Shown in pieces: positions 13,301 to 26,600 of a DNA stretch of 64,000 nt. Origin of the DNA: Phorcus lineatus. Its lineage: Eukaryota > Mollusca > Gastropoda > Trochida > Trochidae. The notes beneath the pieces are model-generated. The model ran no database searches. It was not told the DNA's origin and worked only from the letters and a program-made list of their open reading frames with translations. The position numbers and the translations under genes were made by a program. The stretch is taken from NCBI GenBank assembly GCA_921293015.1, contig OV121081.1, forward strand, positions 76,711,022 through 76,775,021, in the 5' to 3' direction. Numbering within the stretch: position 1 is the first letter of the stretch; the number at the start of each line of letters is the position of its first letter.

Positions 13301-15218
13301 CTTTTAATTTCAGCGTTGTTATACGATATGACAGGGGCAGTCAAACATTTTAAGAAAATAGACTATTTGTATCAACTTATCAATACAAATATTAATTCTT
13401 TTCTTCTAGCAAGCCTTTCTATAAATATACAATAAACTTCACACACAGAACTACGTTATAGTGTAATGGAAAAGAGCTGGTCAATACAACAATTGAATTC
13501 GAGCTCTCCAATTATATTCATTGAAAACTGGAATTTGAGTTTGTGTCTTTGATTGTTATATTTTGTACATTTCGTACAATTTTATCACTCTTGATAAAAT
13601 ATGAATAATAGTGATGGCTGTCGAAAATAAAAATCCTTTTTATTCAACTTCTTATAAAGTTTGTAATAACTGTCAAAATCGAACTGACAGTTATTTGCTG
13701 TAGTCTAGATTTACCTCTTGCATCAATGATTTTGCAGCTTTTGTCGCCTCGATGGTTTTGATTACAAAGTAAAGAAGAAGATCAAAAGCGGTTGCAATCA
13801 TAACATATCGATGAGTGGCAAAACAATAGCAGGACGCTTCTTTGATTATTGCCCTTAGGTCTACAAAATATACTTTATCTTTATTTAAACAACAAAATTG
13901 TTGATTATGTGCGTTATCCTTTTTTTCAATAACTTCAATTTCAGTTTATTTTCTCATTGAATGTTTGATAGCTGTGGCCTTTCCCTGCAAGACTATAGAC
14001 TCAATCAATATTATTGTCGTTATACATTGTATGAATTCAAAATAAAAATACACATATGGCAAAATAACAAATATTATCGAAAACTAGACAAACTTAAAAA
14101 CAAAAAGGGAACAATGCAAAAAGGTATTGTGTCACGAGAGTTATTGTAAATTTCTAACACTGTTTACCTATTTCTTTAACACTCTTACCAGATAATTCAA
14201 TTTGTACAGAAAGGTCAGAACGGTTTGAACAGAATTTATATTTGTATAAAACACAAAAGCTAACCGTATATCTATTTGTAATGAGTGACATGAATATTTC
14301 CGGAAAGGACGTTGAAATCAGATAATCTTACTGTGGCACAATTTAAATGCAAAACTGTCATCCGATTATTGTCATTAAGACCTACTTTAAGTGTTGAGTC
14401 GAATTCTGTATGCAGTGAATACGTTTTTGATAAAATAATAAAAGTGATAATTTTAAAGTTTTAAGGTTCTTATTAACAGATTAATTTCTTGTAACAATAT
14501 GTAAAGTACATGCATAAGGTCATCCAAAGAGTTCTATCACATTGGCGTTGATTTGTGATAGTATTAATGCTAAATTTTGACAACCTAAGCTTTTACTTTC
14601 CCCTTTGAAGCGGTTGCTGTTCAAAAACGAAAATTTTTGTGATTTCGTCAGCTCAATAATTATATAGAAAATAAGTTATAAAAAAACTGTATTGTATGAA
14701 CTAAGTGTGTTTGTTCAATGTTTTATGTTGAATGATTTCATTTCAAGAGTCATTTGATAGATGAAACAGGAGAATAAAACACAACTAAAGATAAAACAAA
14801 GTTTAAATATTGGAAAGAAAATGTAAATATGAAATTTCGAAGAAATTGTGCGAACATTAAAAGGCTATGACATTCCTCTTCTCCAGATATAAATGATACA
14901 TAAAATATTGTCATTGGCTCAAATCAAAGCACCTCGATCATCTAAACTGCAAGTCTGTCCTTAAATAGCTTAAAGGAAGCCTTTGGTTCACATTCATATG
15001 TACAGAAAATACTTTATTCTTAATCTCATCATATATTAATTCAAATAGATATATCACTCTTCAAACAAATACATGGATCTTAGAATGTGAAAGCAATTCT
15101 TCTACTCACATATTTCTTCGTAATAACAGTTCGTGTGTGCATAATTGTACTATTTAGTTTACTAAACATTTTTATTGTGTAGAAATACGTTCATTAACAA
15201 TCATTTGGGGCAAAGACA

Positions 15219-15230
15219 AATATGTATTGG
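15219..15230 (+). repeat. Target-site duplication, left, of LINE insertion
   Basis: AATATGTATTGG, repeated exactly at 15771-15782 on the far side of the poly(A)-like tail. Confidence 0.9.
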
Positions 15231-15770
15231 AATAAACTCAAAGAATGGTTAGAAGATGTTACTAAGTGCTAAGATAGAACTATCAAAAAAATTTATATGT
15301 TTCGGATATCCGGAAAAAAGAAATAGAATACTGAATATGATCATAACTATCGTGAAATATAATATATTTAAATCTAAGAATATCGAGATGAAACCAACTT
15401 TTAGTAGCATCAAACAAGACATCAAAAACGCATACAACATCGACAAATACAACACTTACTCAACTTGTAATTATTCGAAATTTATGAAATTCTGGTCGGT
15501 TTGTCATCTGCTCTTCCAAAATGATTAAAGTTTTGTTTGTTCTATTTTGTAATGACATCCTTTTTCCACTGCATCTTAGGATTCGTTAACGTTTAGTTTC
15601 ATTTGTAACCAACAAAAGCAATGCTGATACCTTATTTATCATTTATATCATGTATCTATTTCTGTCAAAATGTACCATCCACAACTATGTATTTTTACCC
15701 AAGACTATGTAAAAATTGATGTATGATTTATTGTATATGTACCACAAAAATAAATAAATAATAAAAAAAA
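15231..15770 (+). mobile_element. 5'-truncated L1/Tx1-like LINE insertion
   Basis: A 540-bp insertion flanked by a perfect 12-bp duplication (AATATGTATTGG, 15219-15230 and 15771-15782). It ends in an A-rich tail with AATAAATAAATAATAAA. It contains only the last part of the LINE second reading frame, so reverse transcription stopped early. The intact flanking repeats suggest it is younger than the surrounding duplicated DNA. The matching part of B' is missing, so an empty-site comparison is not available. Confidence 0.9.
15256..15528 (+). pseudogene. C-terminal tail of LINE reverse transcriptase protein
   Basis: Ninety codons ending with TAA. Hallmarks are FGYPEKRNRILNMII, KYNIFK and a terminal KFWSVCH-type segment, the pattern I know from the C-terminal region downstream of the reverse transcriptase in L1/Tx1-type LINEs. 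A WNKLKEW-like stretch just upstream (15231-15272) is in another frame, so there is a frameshift or stop at the truncation. The catalytic domains are absent. Clade assignment is by pattern only. Confidence 0.75.
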
Positions 15771-16374
15771 AATATGTATTGGTTAGATCATTAAAAAACA
15801 TTTGTTTAGTCGTTGAAATTTACTTCTAATTTGATGTTTTGATGTTACATAGTAAAGACCAAGTGATCAAACCGAACCAAATTTTGGTGTAAAGGCAATG
15901 AAGATGAGAAATTCGTGTCTCGTATACCTGTAAGAGGGGTACCCCATAAGTAGTTGCCTCATCGTGAAATAGTGATAGTTACCAAAGTGCATGTGTTGCA
16001 CATGGGCAATATGGCTTGTGAATGTTTCTATTTATCTATTATATGTTAATGAATACCACCCACCTCTATGCAGTTAAATTACACAAAATTAATGGTAAGA
16101 CGGTTTTGAAGAAGTTAAGACCGCAACATATTTATACATATTTCAACATATTTATGATGATTTGTGAGAGTATTTGAAAACATCTTTTCTATCATACAGT
16201 TAAACGATGGTGTTAATTGTTTTTGTTATGATTATAACATGATTGTAGACAAGTTTTTTCTTACTGGGAAATTGCCAATGTGTCCAATTGAGAGAATTAT
16301 TTTTGAAAACAATCTAGATTTAAAATCCCGAATTGGTTTGTTATTTGTCGTATTACAACATTTATTATAGCTTT

Positions 16375-16560
16375 GTTCTAATGTCAGTTGTAGAATACAC
16401 CATTTCAAAACTGTCAAGTTTAGTGTCCGTTTGGGAATTTTCTAATTACCTTCAATCCCTAACTGCAATTGGTTTATCGTTTTTATTTTAAGCAAACGAA
16501 TCTTTACATGAACCGAATAAAAAGTAATATCTCTGATAAAATGAACCTAAAATTTGTTAG
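16375..16560 (+). repeat. Landmark segment T, copy 2 (block B)
   Basis: Reads ATGTCAGTTGTAGAATACAC, then TTTGGGAATTTTCTAAT. It is closest to copy 5 (37055-37235); both continue with ATGAACCGAAT and AAAAGTA. Confidence 0.85.
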
Positions 16561-18526
16561 TTTCTTTGAAATTGATTGTTGATGCTTGGGTTCACTCAAA
16601 TCAATTACTTGTTTAAAATGAACAATCATTTTGACAAGGAAGTTTTGGAAGTACCATCATATCACCTTTTTCGTAATTTACGTATTGAGAAAGTTCATTT
16701 CGTAACTTAATAATCCTAGCATTCCAACATCATTATGTTAAAAAATGCAGTTTGAACATCCAAACCAAATTATAACATACCTGATCTGTATGCATTGACA
16801 TGGCGTTTCTATATATAGATTTAACTTCAAAATCCTTCATGATATATATCTGGTGATATGGAAACTATGTTTATACTCGGAAACAGATTAAAGTTGTTTG
16901 TAAAATGACAAAAAAATTAAAGGAAGATTTGTTCTACATATTGACATTGATTGTTTTCAAGCAATGCCATTCACAACGACAACCTGTAAAAATAATATGT
17001 ACAGTTACCAAGTTGCCATGCATCAAACACTCAAAAGAACACACAAGACACAAACAACTTGGAAAAATAATTTACCTAGCATGCCAATCTGAAGCGCAAG
17101 ACATTAGGATGGTGATTTAGAAACGACTGAGGAATGGTAGCTATCATTAGACAATTACCTACACTTAGGAAAACCTTCACACATACATTCTTAGTGACAG
17201 ACTTCTCATATGGAACTACCGCGAAGCTCCACTTCATTGAAAGTGCCTTCGTTCATAAATTATAGTTTATTCAGATTGAATTATTATTCATTAATTGATA
17301 CTGGTTGTTTTCTTTACAAAGACAAATTATGTTTATCCTAACTTCTATATTCAAAGCAGACGTTCAGCACAGTCGCAGTAGATGTATTTTCAAAACAGTA
17401 AAATTTTATCGTAACATTATAAAAAGATCGAAGTGAATTCAAGTTGTAATTTTTGTATATAATTTCCTTATAAATTCTTCTTAATTTCTCTGTTAATAAA
17501 TTATCATTATTTTTATTCGTAGTATTTGATATGGATGGGTATCCTCATTTCCGTATCGCAATATATAGCAATACAGAACAGCGTATTCCAATACGTATTG
17601 TAATTTATTGCTACTTGTCATATTTTAGTTCGTCCATGCTCTTTTGACTAACAAATAGCAATTAGAACAGTGATCAATGCTTTACTATCGTTTTCTTGCG
17701 AGGGATAATTAATTGAATGGTTTCGAACTTTTAACATGTTTGTATTATTTTCAATTTGCGAGTTCATACTTTGTTTACAGCTTTCAGTCAAATGATAATC
17801 AAAAAAAAAGTTTCTTGTTACAAAAATCATTATTTTTGTAGGTTATCTTATATGAAAATCTTTTATGCAGTTACAATCATTAGAATAAGAATCTCTCCTA
17901 AGAAGTAGCATTTTTGTAACTTCTAAATCAATATTTTGTTCCTCATCATTTAATGTCAACAATTAATGACATTGTCTCAAAGTGTTTAATGGAAAAGCAA
18001 CAATCTAAAAATGCTACATTTTTAAAATTAGCTGTTGCTTGTTTGATTTGATGGTGTATAGTCAAATATATTCATTATTTCAGTACATTAGGTTTGATCA
18101 TTTGGAGAAGTTTTGAGATGCGAATGTATCAAAATCTATTTCCTTTAGAAAACTGTACAATTTTGATTTATTATACATTTATTTTGCTTGAATTTCTTTG
18201 TTTTCATGAATTTATTCTCTCAATATTGACATGCCTTGAAAATTATAACCTTAACTTCGTTTAATGCTTGCAATAGAGACTCCAAATCGAACTAGCAATT
18301 GTTTGCAGTAGTCTCAATTTACTCTTTGCATTAATGATTTGATAGGCTTTATTTTCACGGTTTTGATTACAGACTGAGGAAAGTTGATCAAAGACTTGAA
18401 TCATACCTGTCAATCATTCCCTGCATACAAACAACCTACCTGCATTCAGTCTGTAATCTTGACCGTGCAATAGTAATTTAACTTCAAGTTGGAAGGTAAA
18501 TATAAAAAATAGCATTATTTATATCA

Positions 18527-18889
18527 TTACGTCTCTTCGTTCCATGCATTGGCATAGGTGTGGAAAACAATGGCACTAGGGTATGTCAATGCAAATTCAG
18601 ATATTCCATTGACTATACACCAGGAACCGATTGGTAATGAATTTGATTCCTTAAACAAGACACATGTGTCATTCATCCTGTAAAGATGATACTTTGCAAC
18701 ATCCGAATAATTTAGGAATCTCCTGCTCAAATTGACACTTTTGTTTACATGGTGATGATGTAAAATGAGTTTGAACGTTTTCGAATGACTTTGACCTAAG
18801 CAATGTTTCATCAACATTACACTTTTATTGGTAGTCTTTAACGATACTTTTCTGAAGCGCAGTTGGGTTAGAAAAATGAAGAACACCAA
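18527..18889 (-). other. Longest non-transposon frame, 120 codons, unidentified
   Basis: A minus-strand frame ending TAA at 18527 with a C-terminal part around YRMNDTCVLFKES and IGSWCIVNGI. The first half is low complexity with an HHHH run. The paralogous DNA at 23280-23520 keeps the start of this stretch (IFKELIS) but has stops and shifts. One frame of this length is about what chance would give in 64 kb of AT-rich DNA, so coding status is doubtful. No family recognised. It may be a decayed exon of a once-duplicated gene. Confidence 0.18.
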
Positions 18890-20007
18890 AACGTCATTAT
18901 GACAGCAAATGACGTTAGCATGTCAATTATGAACGCAGCTAGCTAAAAAGATATCGTCATCAGTAAGAATATTGATGCTACTTGCATTCGTCTTCGTGAT
19001 ATATGATTTAAAATATGAGCATTTACGTGTTGCTGATTGTTATGTACTTGTGCATGCAAGCACTATGAATCATCCGTTTCATTTCATTATATACAACAAG
19101 TTTACAGGCTTCATACTATAAACAAACTAATCGCAAATATCAAATTAGGAAGAAATATTGTCGTTCAATAAATTATAAGTCTCACAACAAGACATTTAGT
19201 CATTAACTAGGCAAATGTAAAATCACAAGACATAAGAAAAGAAGTTGGTTAATATCATTACGCACTTCAACGGAAAAGAACGGAAAGATGAACAAGATTC
19301 ATTACAGGTGTTCAACCTTATTAAGTTTTTCATTGATCGACCTACATATAGCTACAGTGGTTGAATGTTTTATCTGTCATTGTTAGCAATTTTCGAATTG
19401 AAGCTTTGTCTTCCTAATGAAACTTTGATGTTATCAGAGTAAATGTATATAACTTTGCTTTACTTTTTAACATGGAATTCATACTTTTTCTTAGATAGAA
19501 AATCAATTTATTAATTGTTCACTAATTAGAAATGTATTGATTCTGCAGATAGATATTTATTGCAGCTACAAATGCACTTAGTCATCTATCCAAAATTATT
19601 CCTCACAAAAAGGGTTAATTACTAAGCTCCATTGTTTTACTTTACGTCCACTCTGGGCATGGGACCAGCGTAGGATATAGGCTCATAAGCTTCAAAATAC
19701 ATTTCATTCACATCATAAAGTTGTTTTTTCTATCAAATAACTTCAAATGATAATGTTTGAGACAAATCATGCCAATCACAAATCAATGAGGAACATGAGG
19801 ATTTGTACTATCAATTCATATATAATATAGAACTATATACCATAATTTATATAATTACATGGATATATAAGTTCAGTTCTGTGATTGTTGGATAACCAAA
19901 AGTTTTAGACAGAAATCGGCAATGAACACATTTTACTTCAATGAACGATCTGGATTTCTGGGGTTCGTCTTTCATTGACTGTGTAAAACAATTAATGAAA
20001 GACTTGG

Positions 20008-20275
20008 TCTGATGTCAGTTGTAAGAAGCGCCATTACAAAACAGCATTTTTTGTGCGCTTTGGGAAATTTTCTAATTTTCATTCAATCTCATAGTATCAG
20101 AAGGTATCATCGTAGCAATTCAATGAAATGAATCTTTAGATTTCTGAATTAACAGTGATTTCTCAAATAGAACGAGCTGAATATTCTACTTTGGTATTTG
20201 GTCTTTTATGCTAGAGTTTTTTCAACCAACTTCTTCTCTATGATACAATTCTTTGACAGCAGAGATTGAGTGTGC
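20008..20275 (+). repeat. Landmark segment T, copy 3 (block C)
   Basis: Reads TGATGTCAGTTGTAAGAAGC. The match to copy 7 (43648-43915) extends well past the core, to CAGCAGAGA and GTGTGCAAAC, making these the longest-matching T pair. Confidence 0.85.
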
Positions 20276-23030
20276 AAACTACATTGTCCATGCAAATTAG
20301 TAATGGTTACCTGAATCTTACTTTAACTGTTATTTAAAATAATATAACTATAGTCAGACTCTTTACAAAAAACAATGTCTTAAACGTTGATACTTATCTC
20401 TGACATGACATTGTTAAATACCGGTAATATACAATTTGAAGAGCTCTAAAGGTTACTCTCTGCTCTAAAAGTAGCGTCATGTTAACTCACTGCATGGATT
20501 ACGGGCTAATGGACTTATTAGAGAAAGCTTTATAGTGTCAGTAACATAATTCAACTGTCGGACGCTTGCATTCATTTTGATAAATGATGGATTTTAAACA
20601 TCTAAATCAACTCTTGACATAAATAATATGGATGTGTTGACACGGCCTTAGAATGATTAAACATTGAAATCTACTATTTATATTATTCTGTATTATGAAC
20701 AATTTGTATGAATTTCGTGCTTAGATGTACATATATGTCGATAATGGTTTTGAAGAAGATTATTAATGATGAAACACAAACAACTATTTTCAAGGATCGT
20801 GTCACTATATCGTGATCGTGGCAATCTGACATTCTCAACACATCACTTATGTGAAAAAGCGAACTGCAATTAACGAAACTCTCTTAGGGAACACACATAT
20901 TCTAAACATAAACAATAATTATATAACTGATATAGATGTGTTGTCACGGTGTTGATATGAAGATTTAACATCGAAGTTTACATGTACGATTGATACAAAT
21001 AATATGGATTTGTAGACAACCTGTTTGTTTTGATACACTTATATTAATTATGATTAATTAGGATTAAAATAAGGATGATTGCTGATACATTGATACATAC
21101 ACTTATATTCAAGTAATGTGATTCTCTTTGACAATCTCCTTCATGATTTCACCCAACTCTGTAGATGAGTTTGAACAAAACTCTCTTTGGGACCAATCAT
21201 AAAATACATTAAATACCAAACATAAAATGGGATTCTGAAGGACATTAGCTTGGCACTTTGGAAACAACTCAGGAAAGAGACCTTCTTTCAGGCAATTACC
21301 TACGATTGAAACATATTTTTACAAAGATTCCTAGTGACAATTCCCTCCCGCATCGTGTTCCACATATCTTATTCATGAAGTAACATTTACGCAGTTGTTG
21401 AATCAGTGATTTGTTCCTTTTTTTTGTTGGAATAATTTCACGTCCCTCATATTCTGATTATCATTGGCGAATCATTAACATTTAAACCAAAAGTTTGTTT
21501 TATTTTGTAGCTTGTTTACATTATGAAGTCATTATATACTACGTTTGGTATCTTTTTTTTTCACAAAATAGAATTTTATAAATTTGGTATATACCATAGG
21601 TCTAAACGGAGTTGAGATGGCAAGGAACGATTCGAATTCTGATAGGGAAATTTAGGGTTTAAAAGTCTTTGTCAAATTAAAATAATGCTGTACATGTGAG
21701 TACTAACGTATATCTAGCGTACATCAACAACAGTATCATTATTCTAATATTGTTTTGATCGACATTTAACATAATGATTTAATTTTATGACGATGATTGT
21801 GTCTTCTGATTGCTTTTAGTGTCTACTTATGGATGTTATTCTATTCACTGTTTTGATGGCCTGTAACATGATAATCGTGTCATTAAATGAAGTCACGTTC
21901 ATACAGTGCGTACGTCAAATAGTAAAATGTCTCAAATCCACCAAACCCTCAAAATGAATGACATTGTCTTAAGCTGTTCATGTGCCATTATCTAAAAAAC
22001 ATATACTACTATTTTTGAAATTAGTTCAACTTTGTGTACTCAACAGTGTAACATCTTATCTATATCTTAATGTTTCTTACCTTCTTTAATTCTAGCTTTG
22101 CAATTTATTTATCATATTCGTTTTTACAAAAATGACACCAACGTAACGAATTTTAGATTTGTCAGTACATTATACCTACAAACAAGGTGGTAATGATAAC
22201 AGAAGAATACATTATATTAGATCTATAATGCATTCTAAATTTAAGTTTTTGATAATGGTTCAATATATGTTGAAGTCATTCTCTTGCATTTGATAATATG
22301 CTGAGTATTATGTTTTATAGAAAATGCGAATATTTTCAAATGATGTTAAGTAAATATGAAAGATAAGAGAAGATTACTCTAATGTGATTGTAACGCATGT
22401 CACATTTCACATTAAAGGAAGTCTCCACAAGATATGTAGTCAAGACAATCTCAATATTTTCATGATTTGAATACACTTTAATGCATGCATTCATTATTTG
22501 ACATAATATAGAAATGTCACTCTTTCAAAATGGAATATGATTTTTTATTAAATTTATGATTAGTTAGTCAAATATATTCATTAATTAAATTCATTACATA
22601 AGAATCATTTGGATACGTATTGAGAGTGTATGAAAACCATGTCCTTAAGCGAAACTCTATACTTCATAATAGCTCATTTAAAAAATCGCTTTTAGTTTAA
22701 ACCATATCTTCCAAATATATTTTAAAATATAAACATGTAAAGTTGCTCTTGGTGTGGTTCTAAAGTTAAAGTGAAAAATCTAAGATTGGGAAACAACACT
22801 CATACTTAACAATCAATAGAAATATTCATCTTCAGCAAAAAAAAACGTAAAATATATGAGATGAATACAAATTAAGTTTCCTAGATCATTCTTTGAATAT
22901 CTTTTATTTAATGCTTCAAAGGACTTTGGATATCTTTGTTTTTATGATTTTATTCATGTGGGTTCTATATCGATAATGACTTATGTCAAAATTTATAAAC
23001 TTTATTTCATTTAAAGTTTGCAATGTCACT

Positions 23031-23600
23031 CTCAATCGAAATTACCATTATTAGCAGTATATTCCTTTTACTATTTGCATTTAGGAATTGATAGGTTGTT
23101 TTTGATTACAGACTGAGGTATCGGATCAAAGACCAGTGCGTCAAACTTATCGATCATTCCCGGATCACAAGCAACTTACCTGCATCCAGTCTTTAATTTT
23201 GACCATTTATCTTCATGTTCTACAAATGGCATTATTTATATCATAATGTCTAATGGTTCCATATATGGAGATATATGTTGAGAGCAAGTAAGAGCAGGGG
23301 GAAATGTCATTCTTAAATCAGACATTCCATCGACTTTTTGTGGCAAGAAATATGTGTTGTTGATATTAATTCCTTAAATATAAGACCTTTGTCTACCAAC
23401 CTAAAAAAACATACATTCTTAAGTCCACATGTTTTAGGAATGTCTCCTAAAATAAAATAACCTTCTACAAAACGATTATGTTCAAAAGAGCAGGAGTCAG
23501 AAAAGTGAAGAAGCATTAACAAGTCAATATGGTGGCAAAATCACGGTGGTATGCCAAACTATCAATGACCAAACCAGTTGTCTTAATCCTTCAAAGGTAA
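23031..23600 (+). repeat. Start of a further B/C-type unit, cut short
   Basis: Landmark A at 23030-23215 (GATTACAGACTGAGG, then TCAAAGACCAG) is followed by DNA paralogous to 18530-18890, after which similarity to the other units fades. Confidence 0.65.
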
Positions 23601-23699
23601 GCATGTTGCTACTTGCAAATGTTTTGGTATACTTTTAATGTCATTAATCAATCCATAAGCGTCTGTAAAATTTGAATAAGATCGACATTTCATGACAAC

Positions 23700-26600
23700 T
23701 GTATCATAGTTTGAAGAAAAAAATGAATAGCCGCATTCAAATCATTTAAAACCTTTTTTGGTGTAATTGTGTAATTAAATAAGTGAAGATGGTCAAGATT
23801 CGAATTGTCCTCTCCAGTTCAGAAGCTGCTAAGCACATTAATACTTTCGTGATGTGAAAGTAAATAACCTTATGTCAGTCAACCTTAACTTATTGAACAA
23901 CGCTTAATTAATTGATACTTTAATTGATATATATATCGACCTTAACATATGAAATATTAATTTATGAACTAATGAGGCTACAAGCCATGTGCTTACAAAG
24001 TGATCATGTTTGATGTCTATTGATAACGCTATCCGGACACATTCCTTGCACGATGATTTCGAAAACATGTTGTTTATTCTTTCTTTAAAAACATTTGAGT
24101 GAATGAATGCACATGAGTATTCTTTAAAAAATAAGAGAAGAAAATAACTCTTCTAAATGCTGAGAGTTGTTTGAATTTTGGATGTTTGATTCAGAAATCT
24201 GAATTTATTTGGTGTGTTGTCATGTCGAATGTCCTCTTTTACATAGTATGTAAATGTACATAGTATGTTTCTACATCACACGTTCCAGGCTGCCAAAGAT
24301 AATCAACAGAGTTATACATCAGGTAACGCAGGAAACTAATGAAACAAAGCAATGTACAGAGTTACTCAAAATTCTGTACCTTTGTATGCACAGACCATTG
24401 TGAAAATGAATCATTTCTAGTAGGAAAGATTATTGGTGTCATTTTCATGTCCAACTTGTTACTTCAACCTTCGAGGGAAATGCAATCAATCTCGGTTCGT
24501 GAGTAAGTTTCATATTGCTAATTAAAACTTTCAAAGTTAACTCCTATTTTAAGCTAAAACTATTTATAATTCTTAATGACTACAGTTTCCATCTAAATAC
24601 ATAATTATAGGAAAAAATTTAAAAATCAGTCAATTTCAAAATGATTATTACAATGATTGGAAATATGTAGTTTTTTAAAGGCATATTTACCTATGTTCTT
24701 TTAATTGTAGGGAAAAATCAATACATCCAGTATTGCAAGTAGTATTGCATATCATATAACATGGCTGTAAAGTACATCGGCCACGCCATGTCTTTTTGAT
24801 CCTGTCACTTTACATCAGCTTGAAGAATACTAATAATAAAAATGAACAGTTTCATGCATACACATACTCTTTAATGCATATACGACCTAGTGAGGTTCAC
24901 AAAACCAAACTTAAAACTCCCTGATTGTAGTGTGATATCAAAGTTAATCTAACTTTTACAAGTAAAATTTATAATGATACTTGTATCAGCGATTGTAGGA
25001 GTGTGAAATCCTGACAAACATTACTTTTTTACCTGTTAATGGAAACTAATACTGTAATGGAAAATATCATAACACCACATCATACCGATAACATGGTAAA
25101 TTGTAATCATTTAAAACCATGTCTTCTTTAAGATTTCATTTTTGATTGCTTTCATTTGCTTTAATACCAAACAGAAATGTGGCAATGATGAATTTAGTTA
25201 TGAATTCATTTTCAAGAAAGGTAATACACGTGGAAGAAACAATTTTGCTGTCTTTCTACCTTGTGAACGATGCTTTTTAGTCTAATCAATCTAAAGTCAT
25301 CTTCACATCGTCACGGCCAAACCGGAAAGATTTCCAACTCTTCTCGCTTCGCCCTTGACATCACGGCCCATATTTTCTGTGTTAAGAGTTTAGCCTACTG
25401 CAGGCTCTTCTGATAGGCCAATCAGAAGAAGGCTTAAAAAATGAACTTCCGATGTCAAAGATCTGTAGTGGTTGTTGATGGTTTATTCTTCTCTTTCATA
25501 ACCGTCATTAAAAATGTCTACATTTAACAGTATTATATTAATTTGAAGACGTCAGCAACGCCTTACAGTAATACCAGCAGAGAGCTCAAGATGAAATTAT
25601 TGTGTTGTATCAGATGACACTGTGACATCATAACTGCTCATGTCTATGTCTTTCTTTGCGACTATAAACATAAAGTGATGACGTAGAAATTCATTAATAT
25701 CTAATTTCAATACAATTATGCAATTTCACAGACTCATTTACTGTTTTTTTGCTTTCGCCACATCTGAGAAATGGCGAATAGTCTCGGCAAAACTTTAATT
25801 TTGATTGGTTAGCAACATAGTCAGAAGCTTTTTTGCAATTATACTCTTATTGTAAATCTTATACGGCACTAAACGTTTTGGACAGCCAATGACTGTCGAA
25901 TTAGAGTTATAGACAAAGTCTGCAGGAAATATGAAAGAAAACTGAATGGAAGTAATTTGGGAAGTCCACAACTCAATCACTGACAATAAGCTCAAAATGA
26001 TCTAAATCTACACACTAATATCTCATAAGAACAGAATCATGTACATCGCAAATCACAGTTTAACAAGATGATCAGAGTCAGCCTTGTTTCTTGTTTTGGT
26101 TTATGTGGGCGAAATCAACAATCAATTCGTTGGAGTGATGAATGAGTGGGGACAGTTACAGGAAGTTGCCAGTTTGTCGGTAGAAAAATGGCAAAAACAT
26201 CCATTTTCATGATAAGCATAATCAATAGTATGATCTCGTCCACAACATACGAGGATGACATTCACTCATTATAAAACTAGATTTAAGATGGGCTGTGTTA
26301 AATCAAATTACAGACGGCACATCATAAAATATGTTACTGTAAGAGAGAAAATATGTACAAAGTTCCATATTTTATTTCAATATATTTATCGAATATTGAA
26401 AACATTTAATATACCATGATTGATTTGTTACTATGACAAATATCAGTGACAGAGTGCGAGAGAAATAAACATAGGTAGTTAGCTATGAACGAGGCTTTCA
26501 TCTTTGAATTGGACTTAAATATGCCCTAATTGGGCATTTCAAATACATTATTAGGATAGACAGGAAGTTATATCACGTGAGATTCTAAAGGTCATATTCA

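Larger units (their letters stand above)
2990..13665 (+). repeat. Segmental duplication block A
   Basis: A long degenerate duplicate of block A' (28290-36760), collinear and in the same orientation. Matching landmarks, judged by eye: 3046-3290 with 28330-28575; 4385-4560 with 31022-31190; 5981-6104 with 32415-32535; 7500-7800 with 33540-33815; 8379-8500 with 34080-34200; 10595-10690 with 34540-34610; 12000-12200 with 35230-35410; 12800-13050 with 36240-36480; 13300-13390 with 36680-36750. A is about 2 kb longer than A', mainly because 8.5-10.5 kb has little counterpart and includes a MITE. No convincing coding sequence was found; the longest conserved frame is at 7499-7801. Confidence 0.8.
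13666..18275 (+). repeat. Segmental duplication block B
   Basis: A unit of about 4.6 kb that begins with landmark A (13670-13795, GCAGTAGTCT-like then GATTACA-like sequence), carries T copy 2 at 16375 and landmark D at 17101-17230 (AAACGACTGAG, TTAGACAATTACCTACACTTAGG, GTGACAGAC), and ends at the next landmark A. It is paralogous to B' (36880-41204) from about 16.15 kb on; B' lacks most of 13.4-16.15 kb. It is also a diverged relative of block C, making B and C a tandem pair. Confidence 0.75.
18276..23030 (+). repeat. Segmental duplication block C
   Basis: A unit of about 4.75 kb from one landmark A (18275-18475) to the next (23030-23215), with T copy 3 at 20008, a GATGTGTTGACACGG segment at 20630 and a related one at 20935, landmark D at 21241-21380, and a TTTTATA...GAGATGGCAAG segment at 21565-21625. 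All recur in order in C'' (43005-46870). C is the tandem neighbour and diverged paralogue of B. Confidence 0.75.

Noticed and set aside
15249..15455. Minus-strand hydrophobic frame resembling a membrane protein
   Set aside because: Antisense of the LINE C-terminal frame at 15256-15528.
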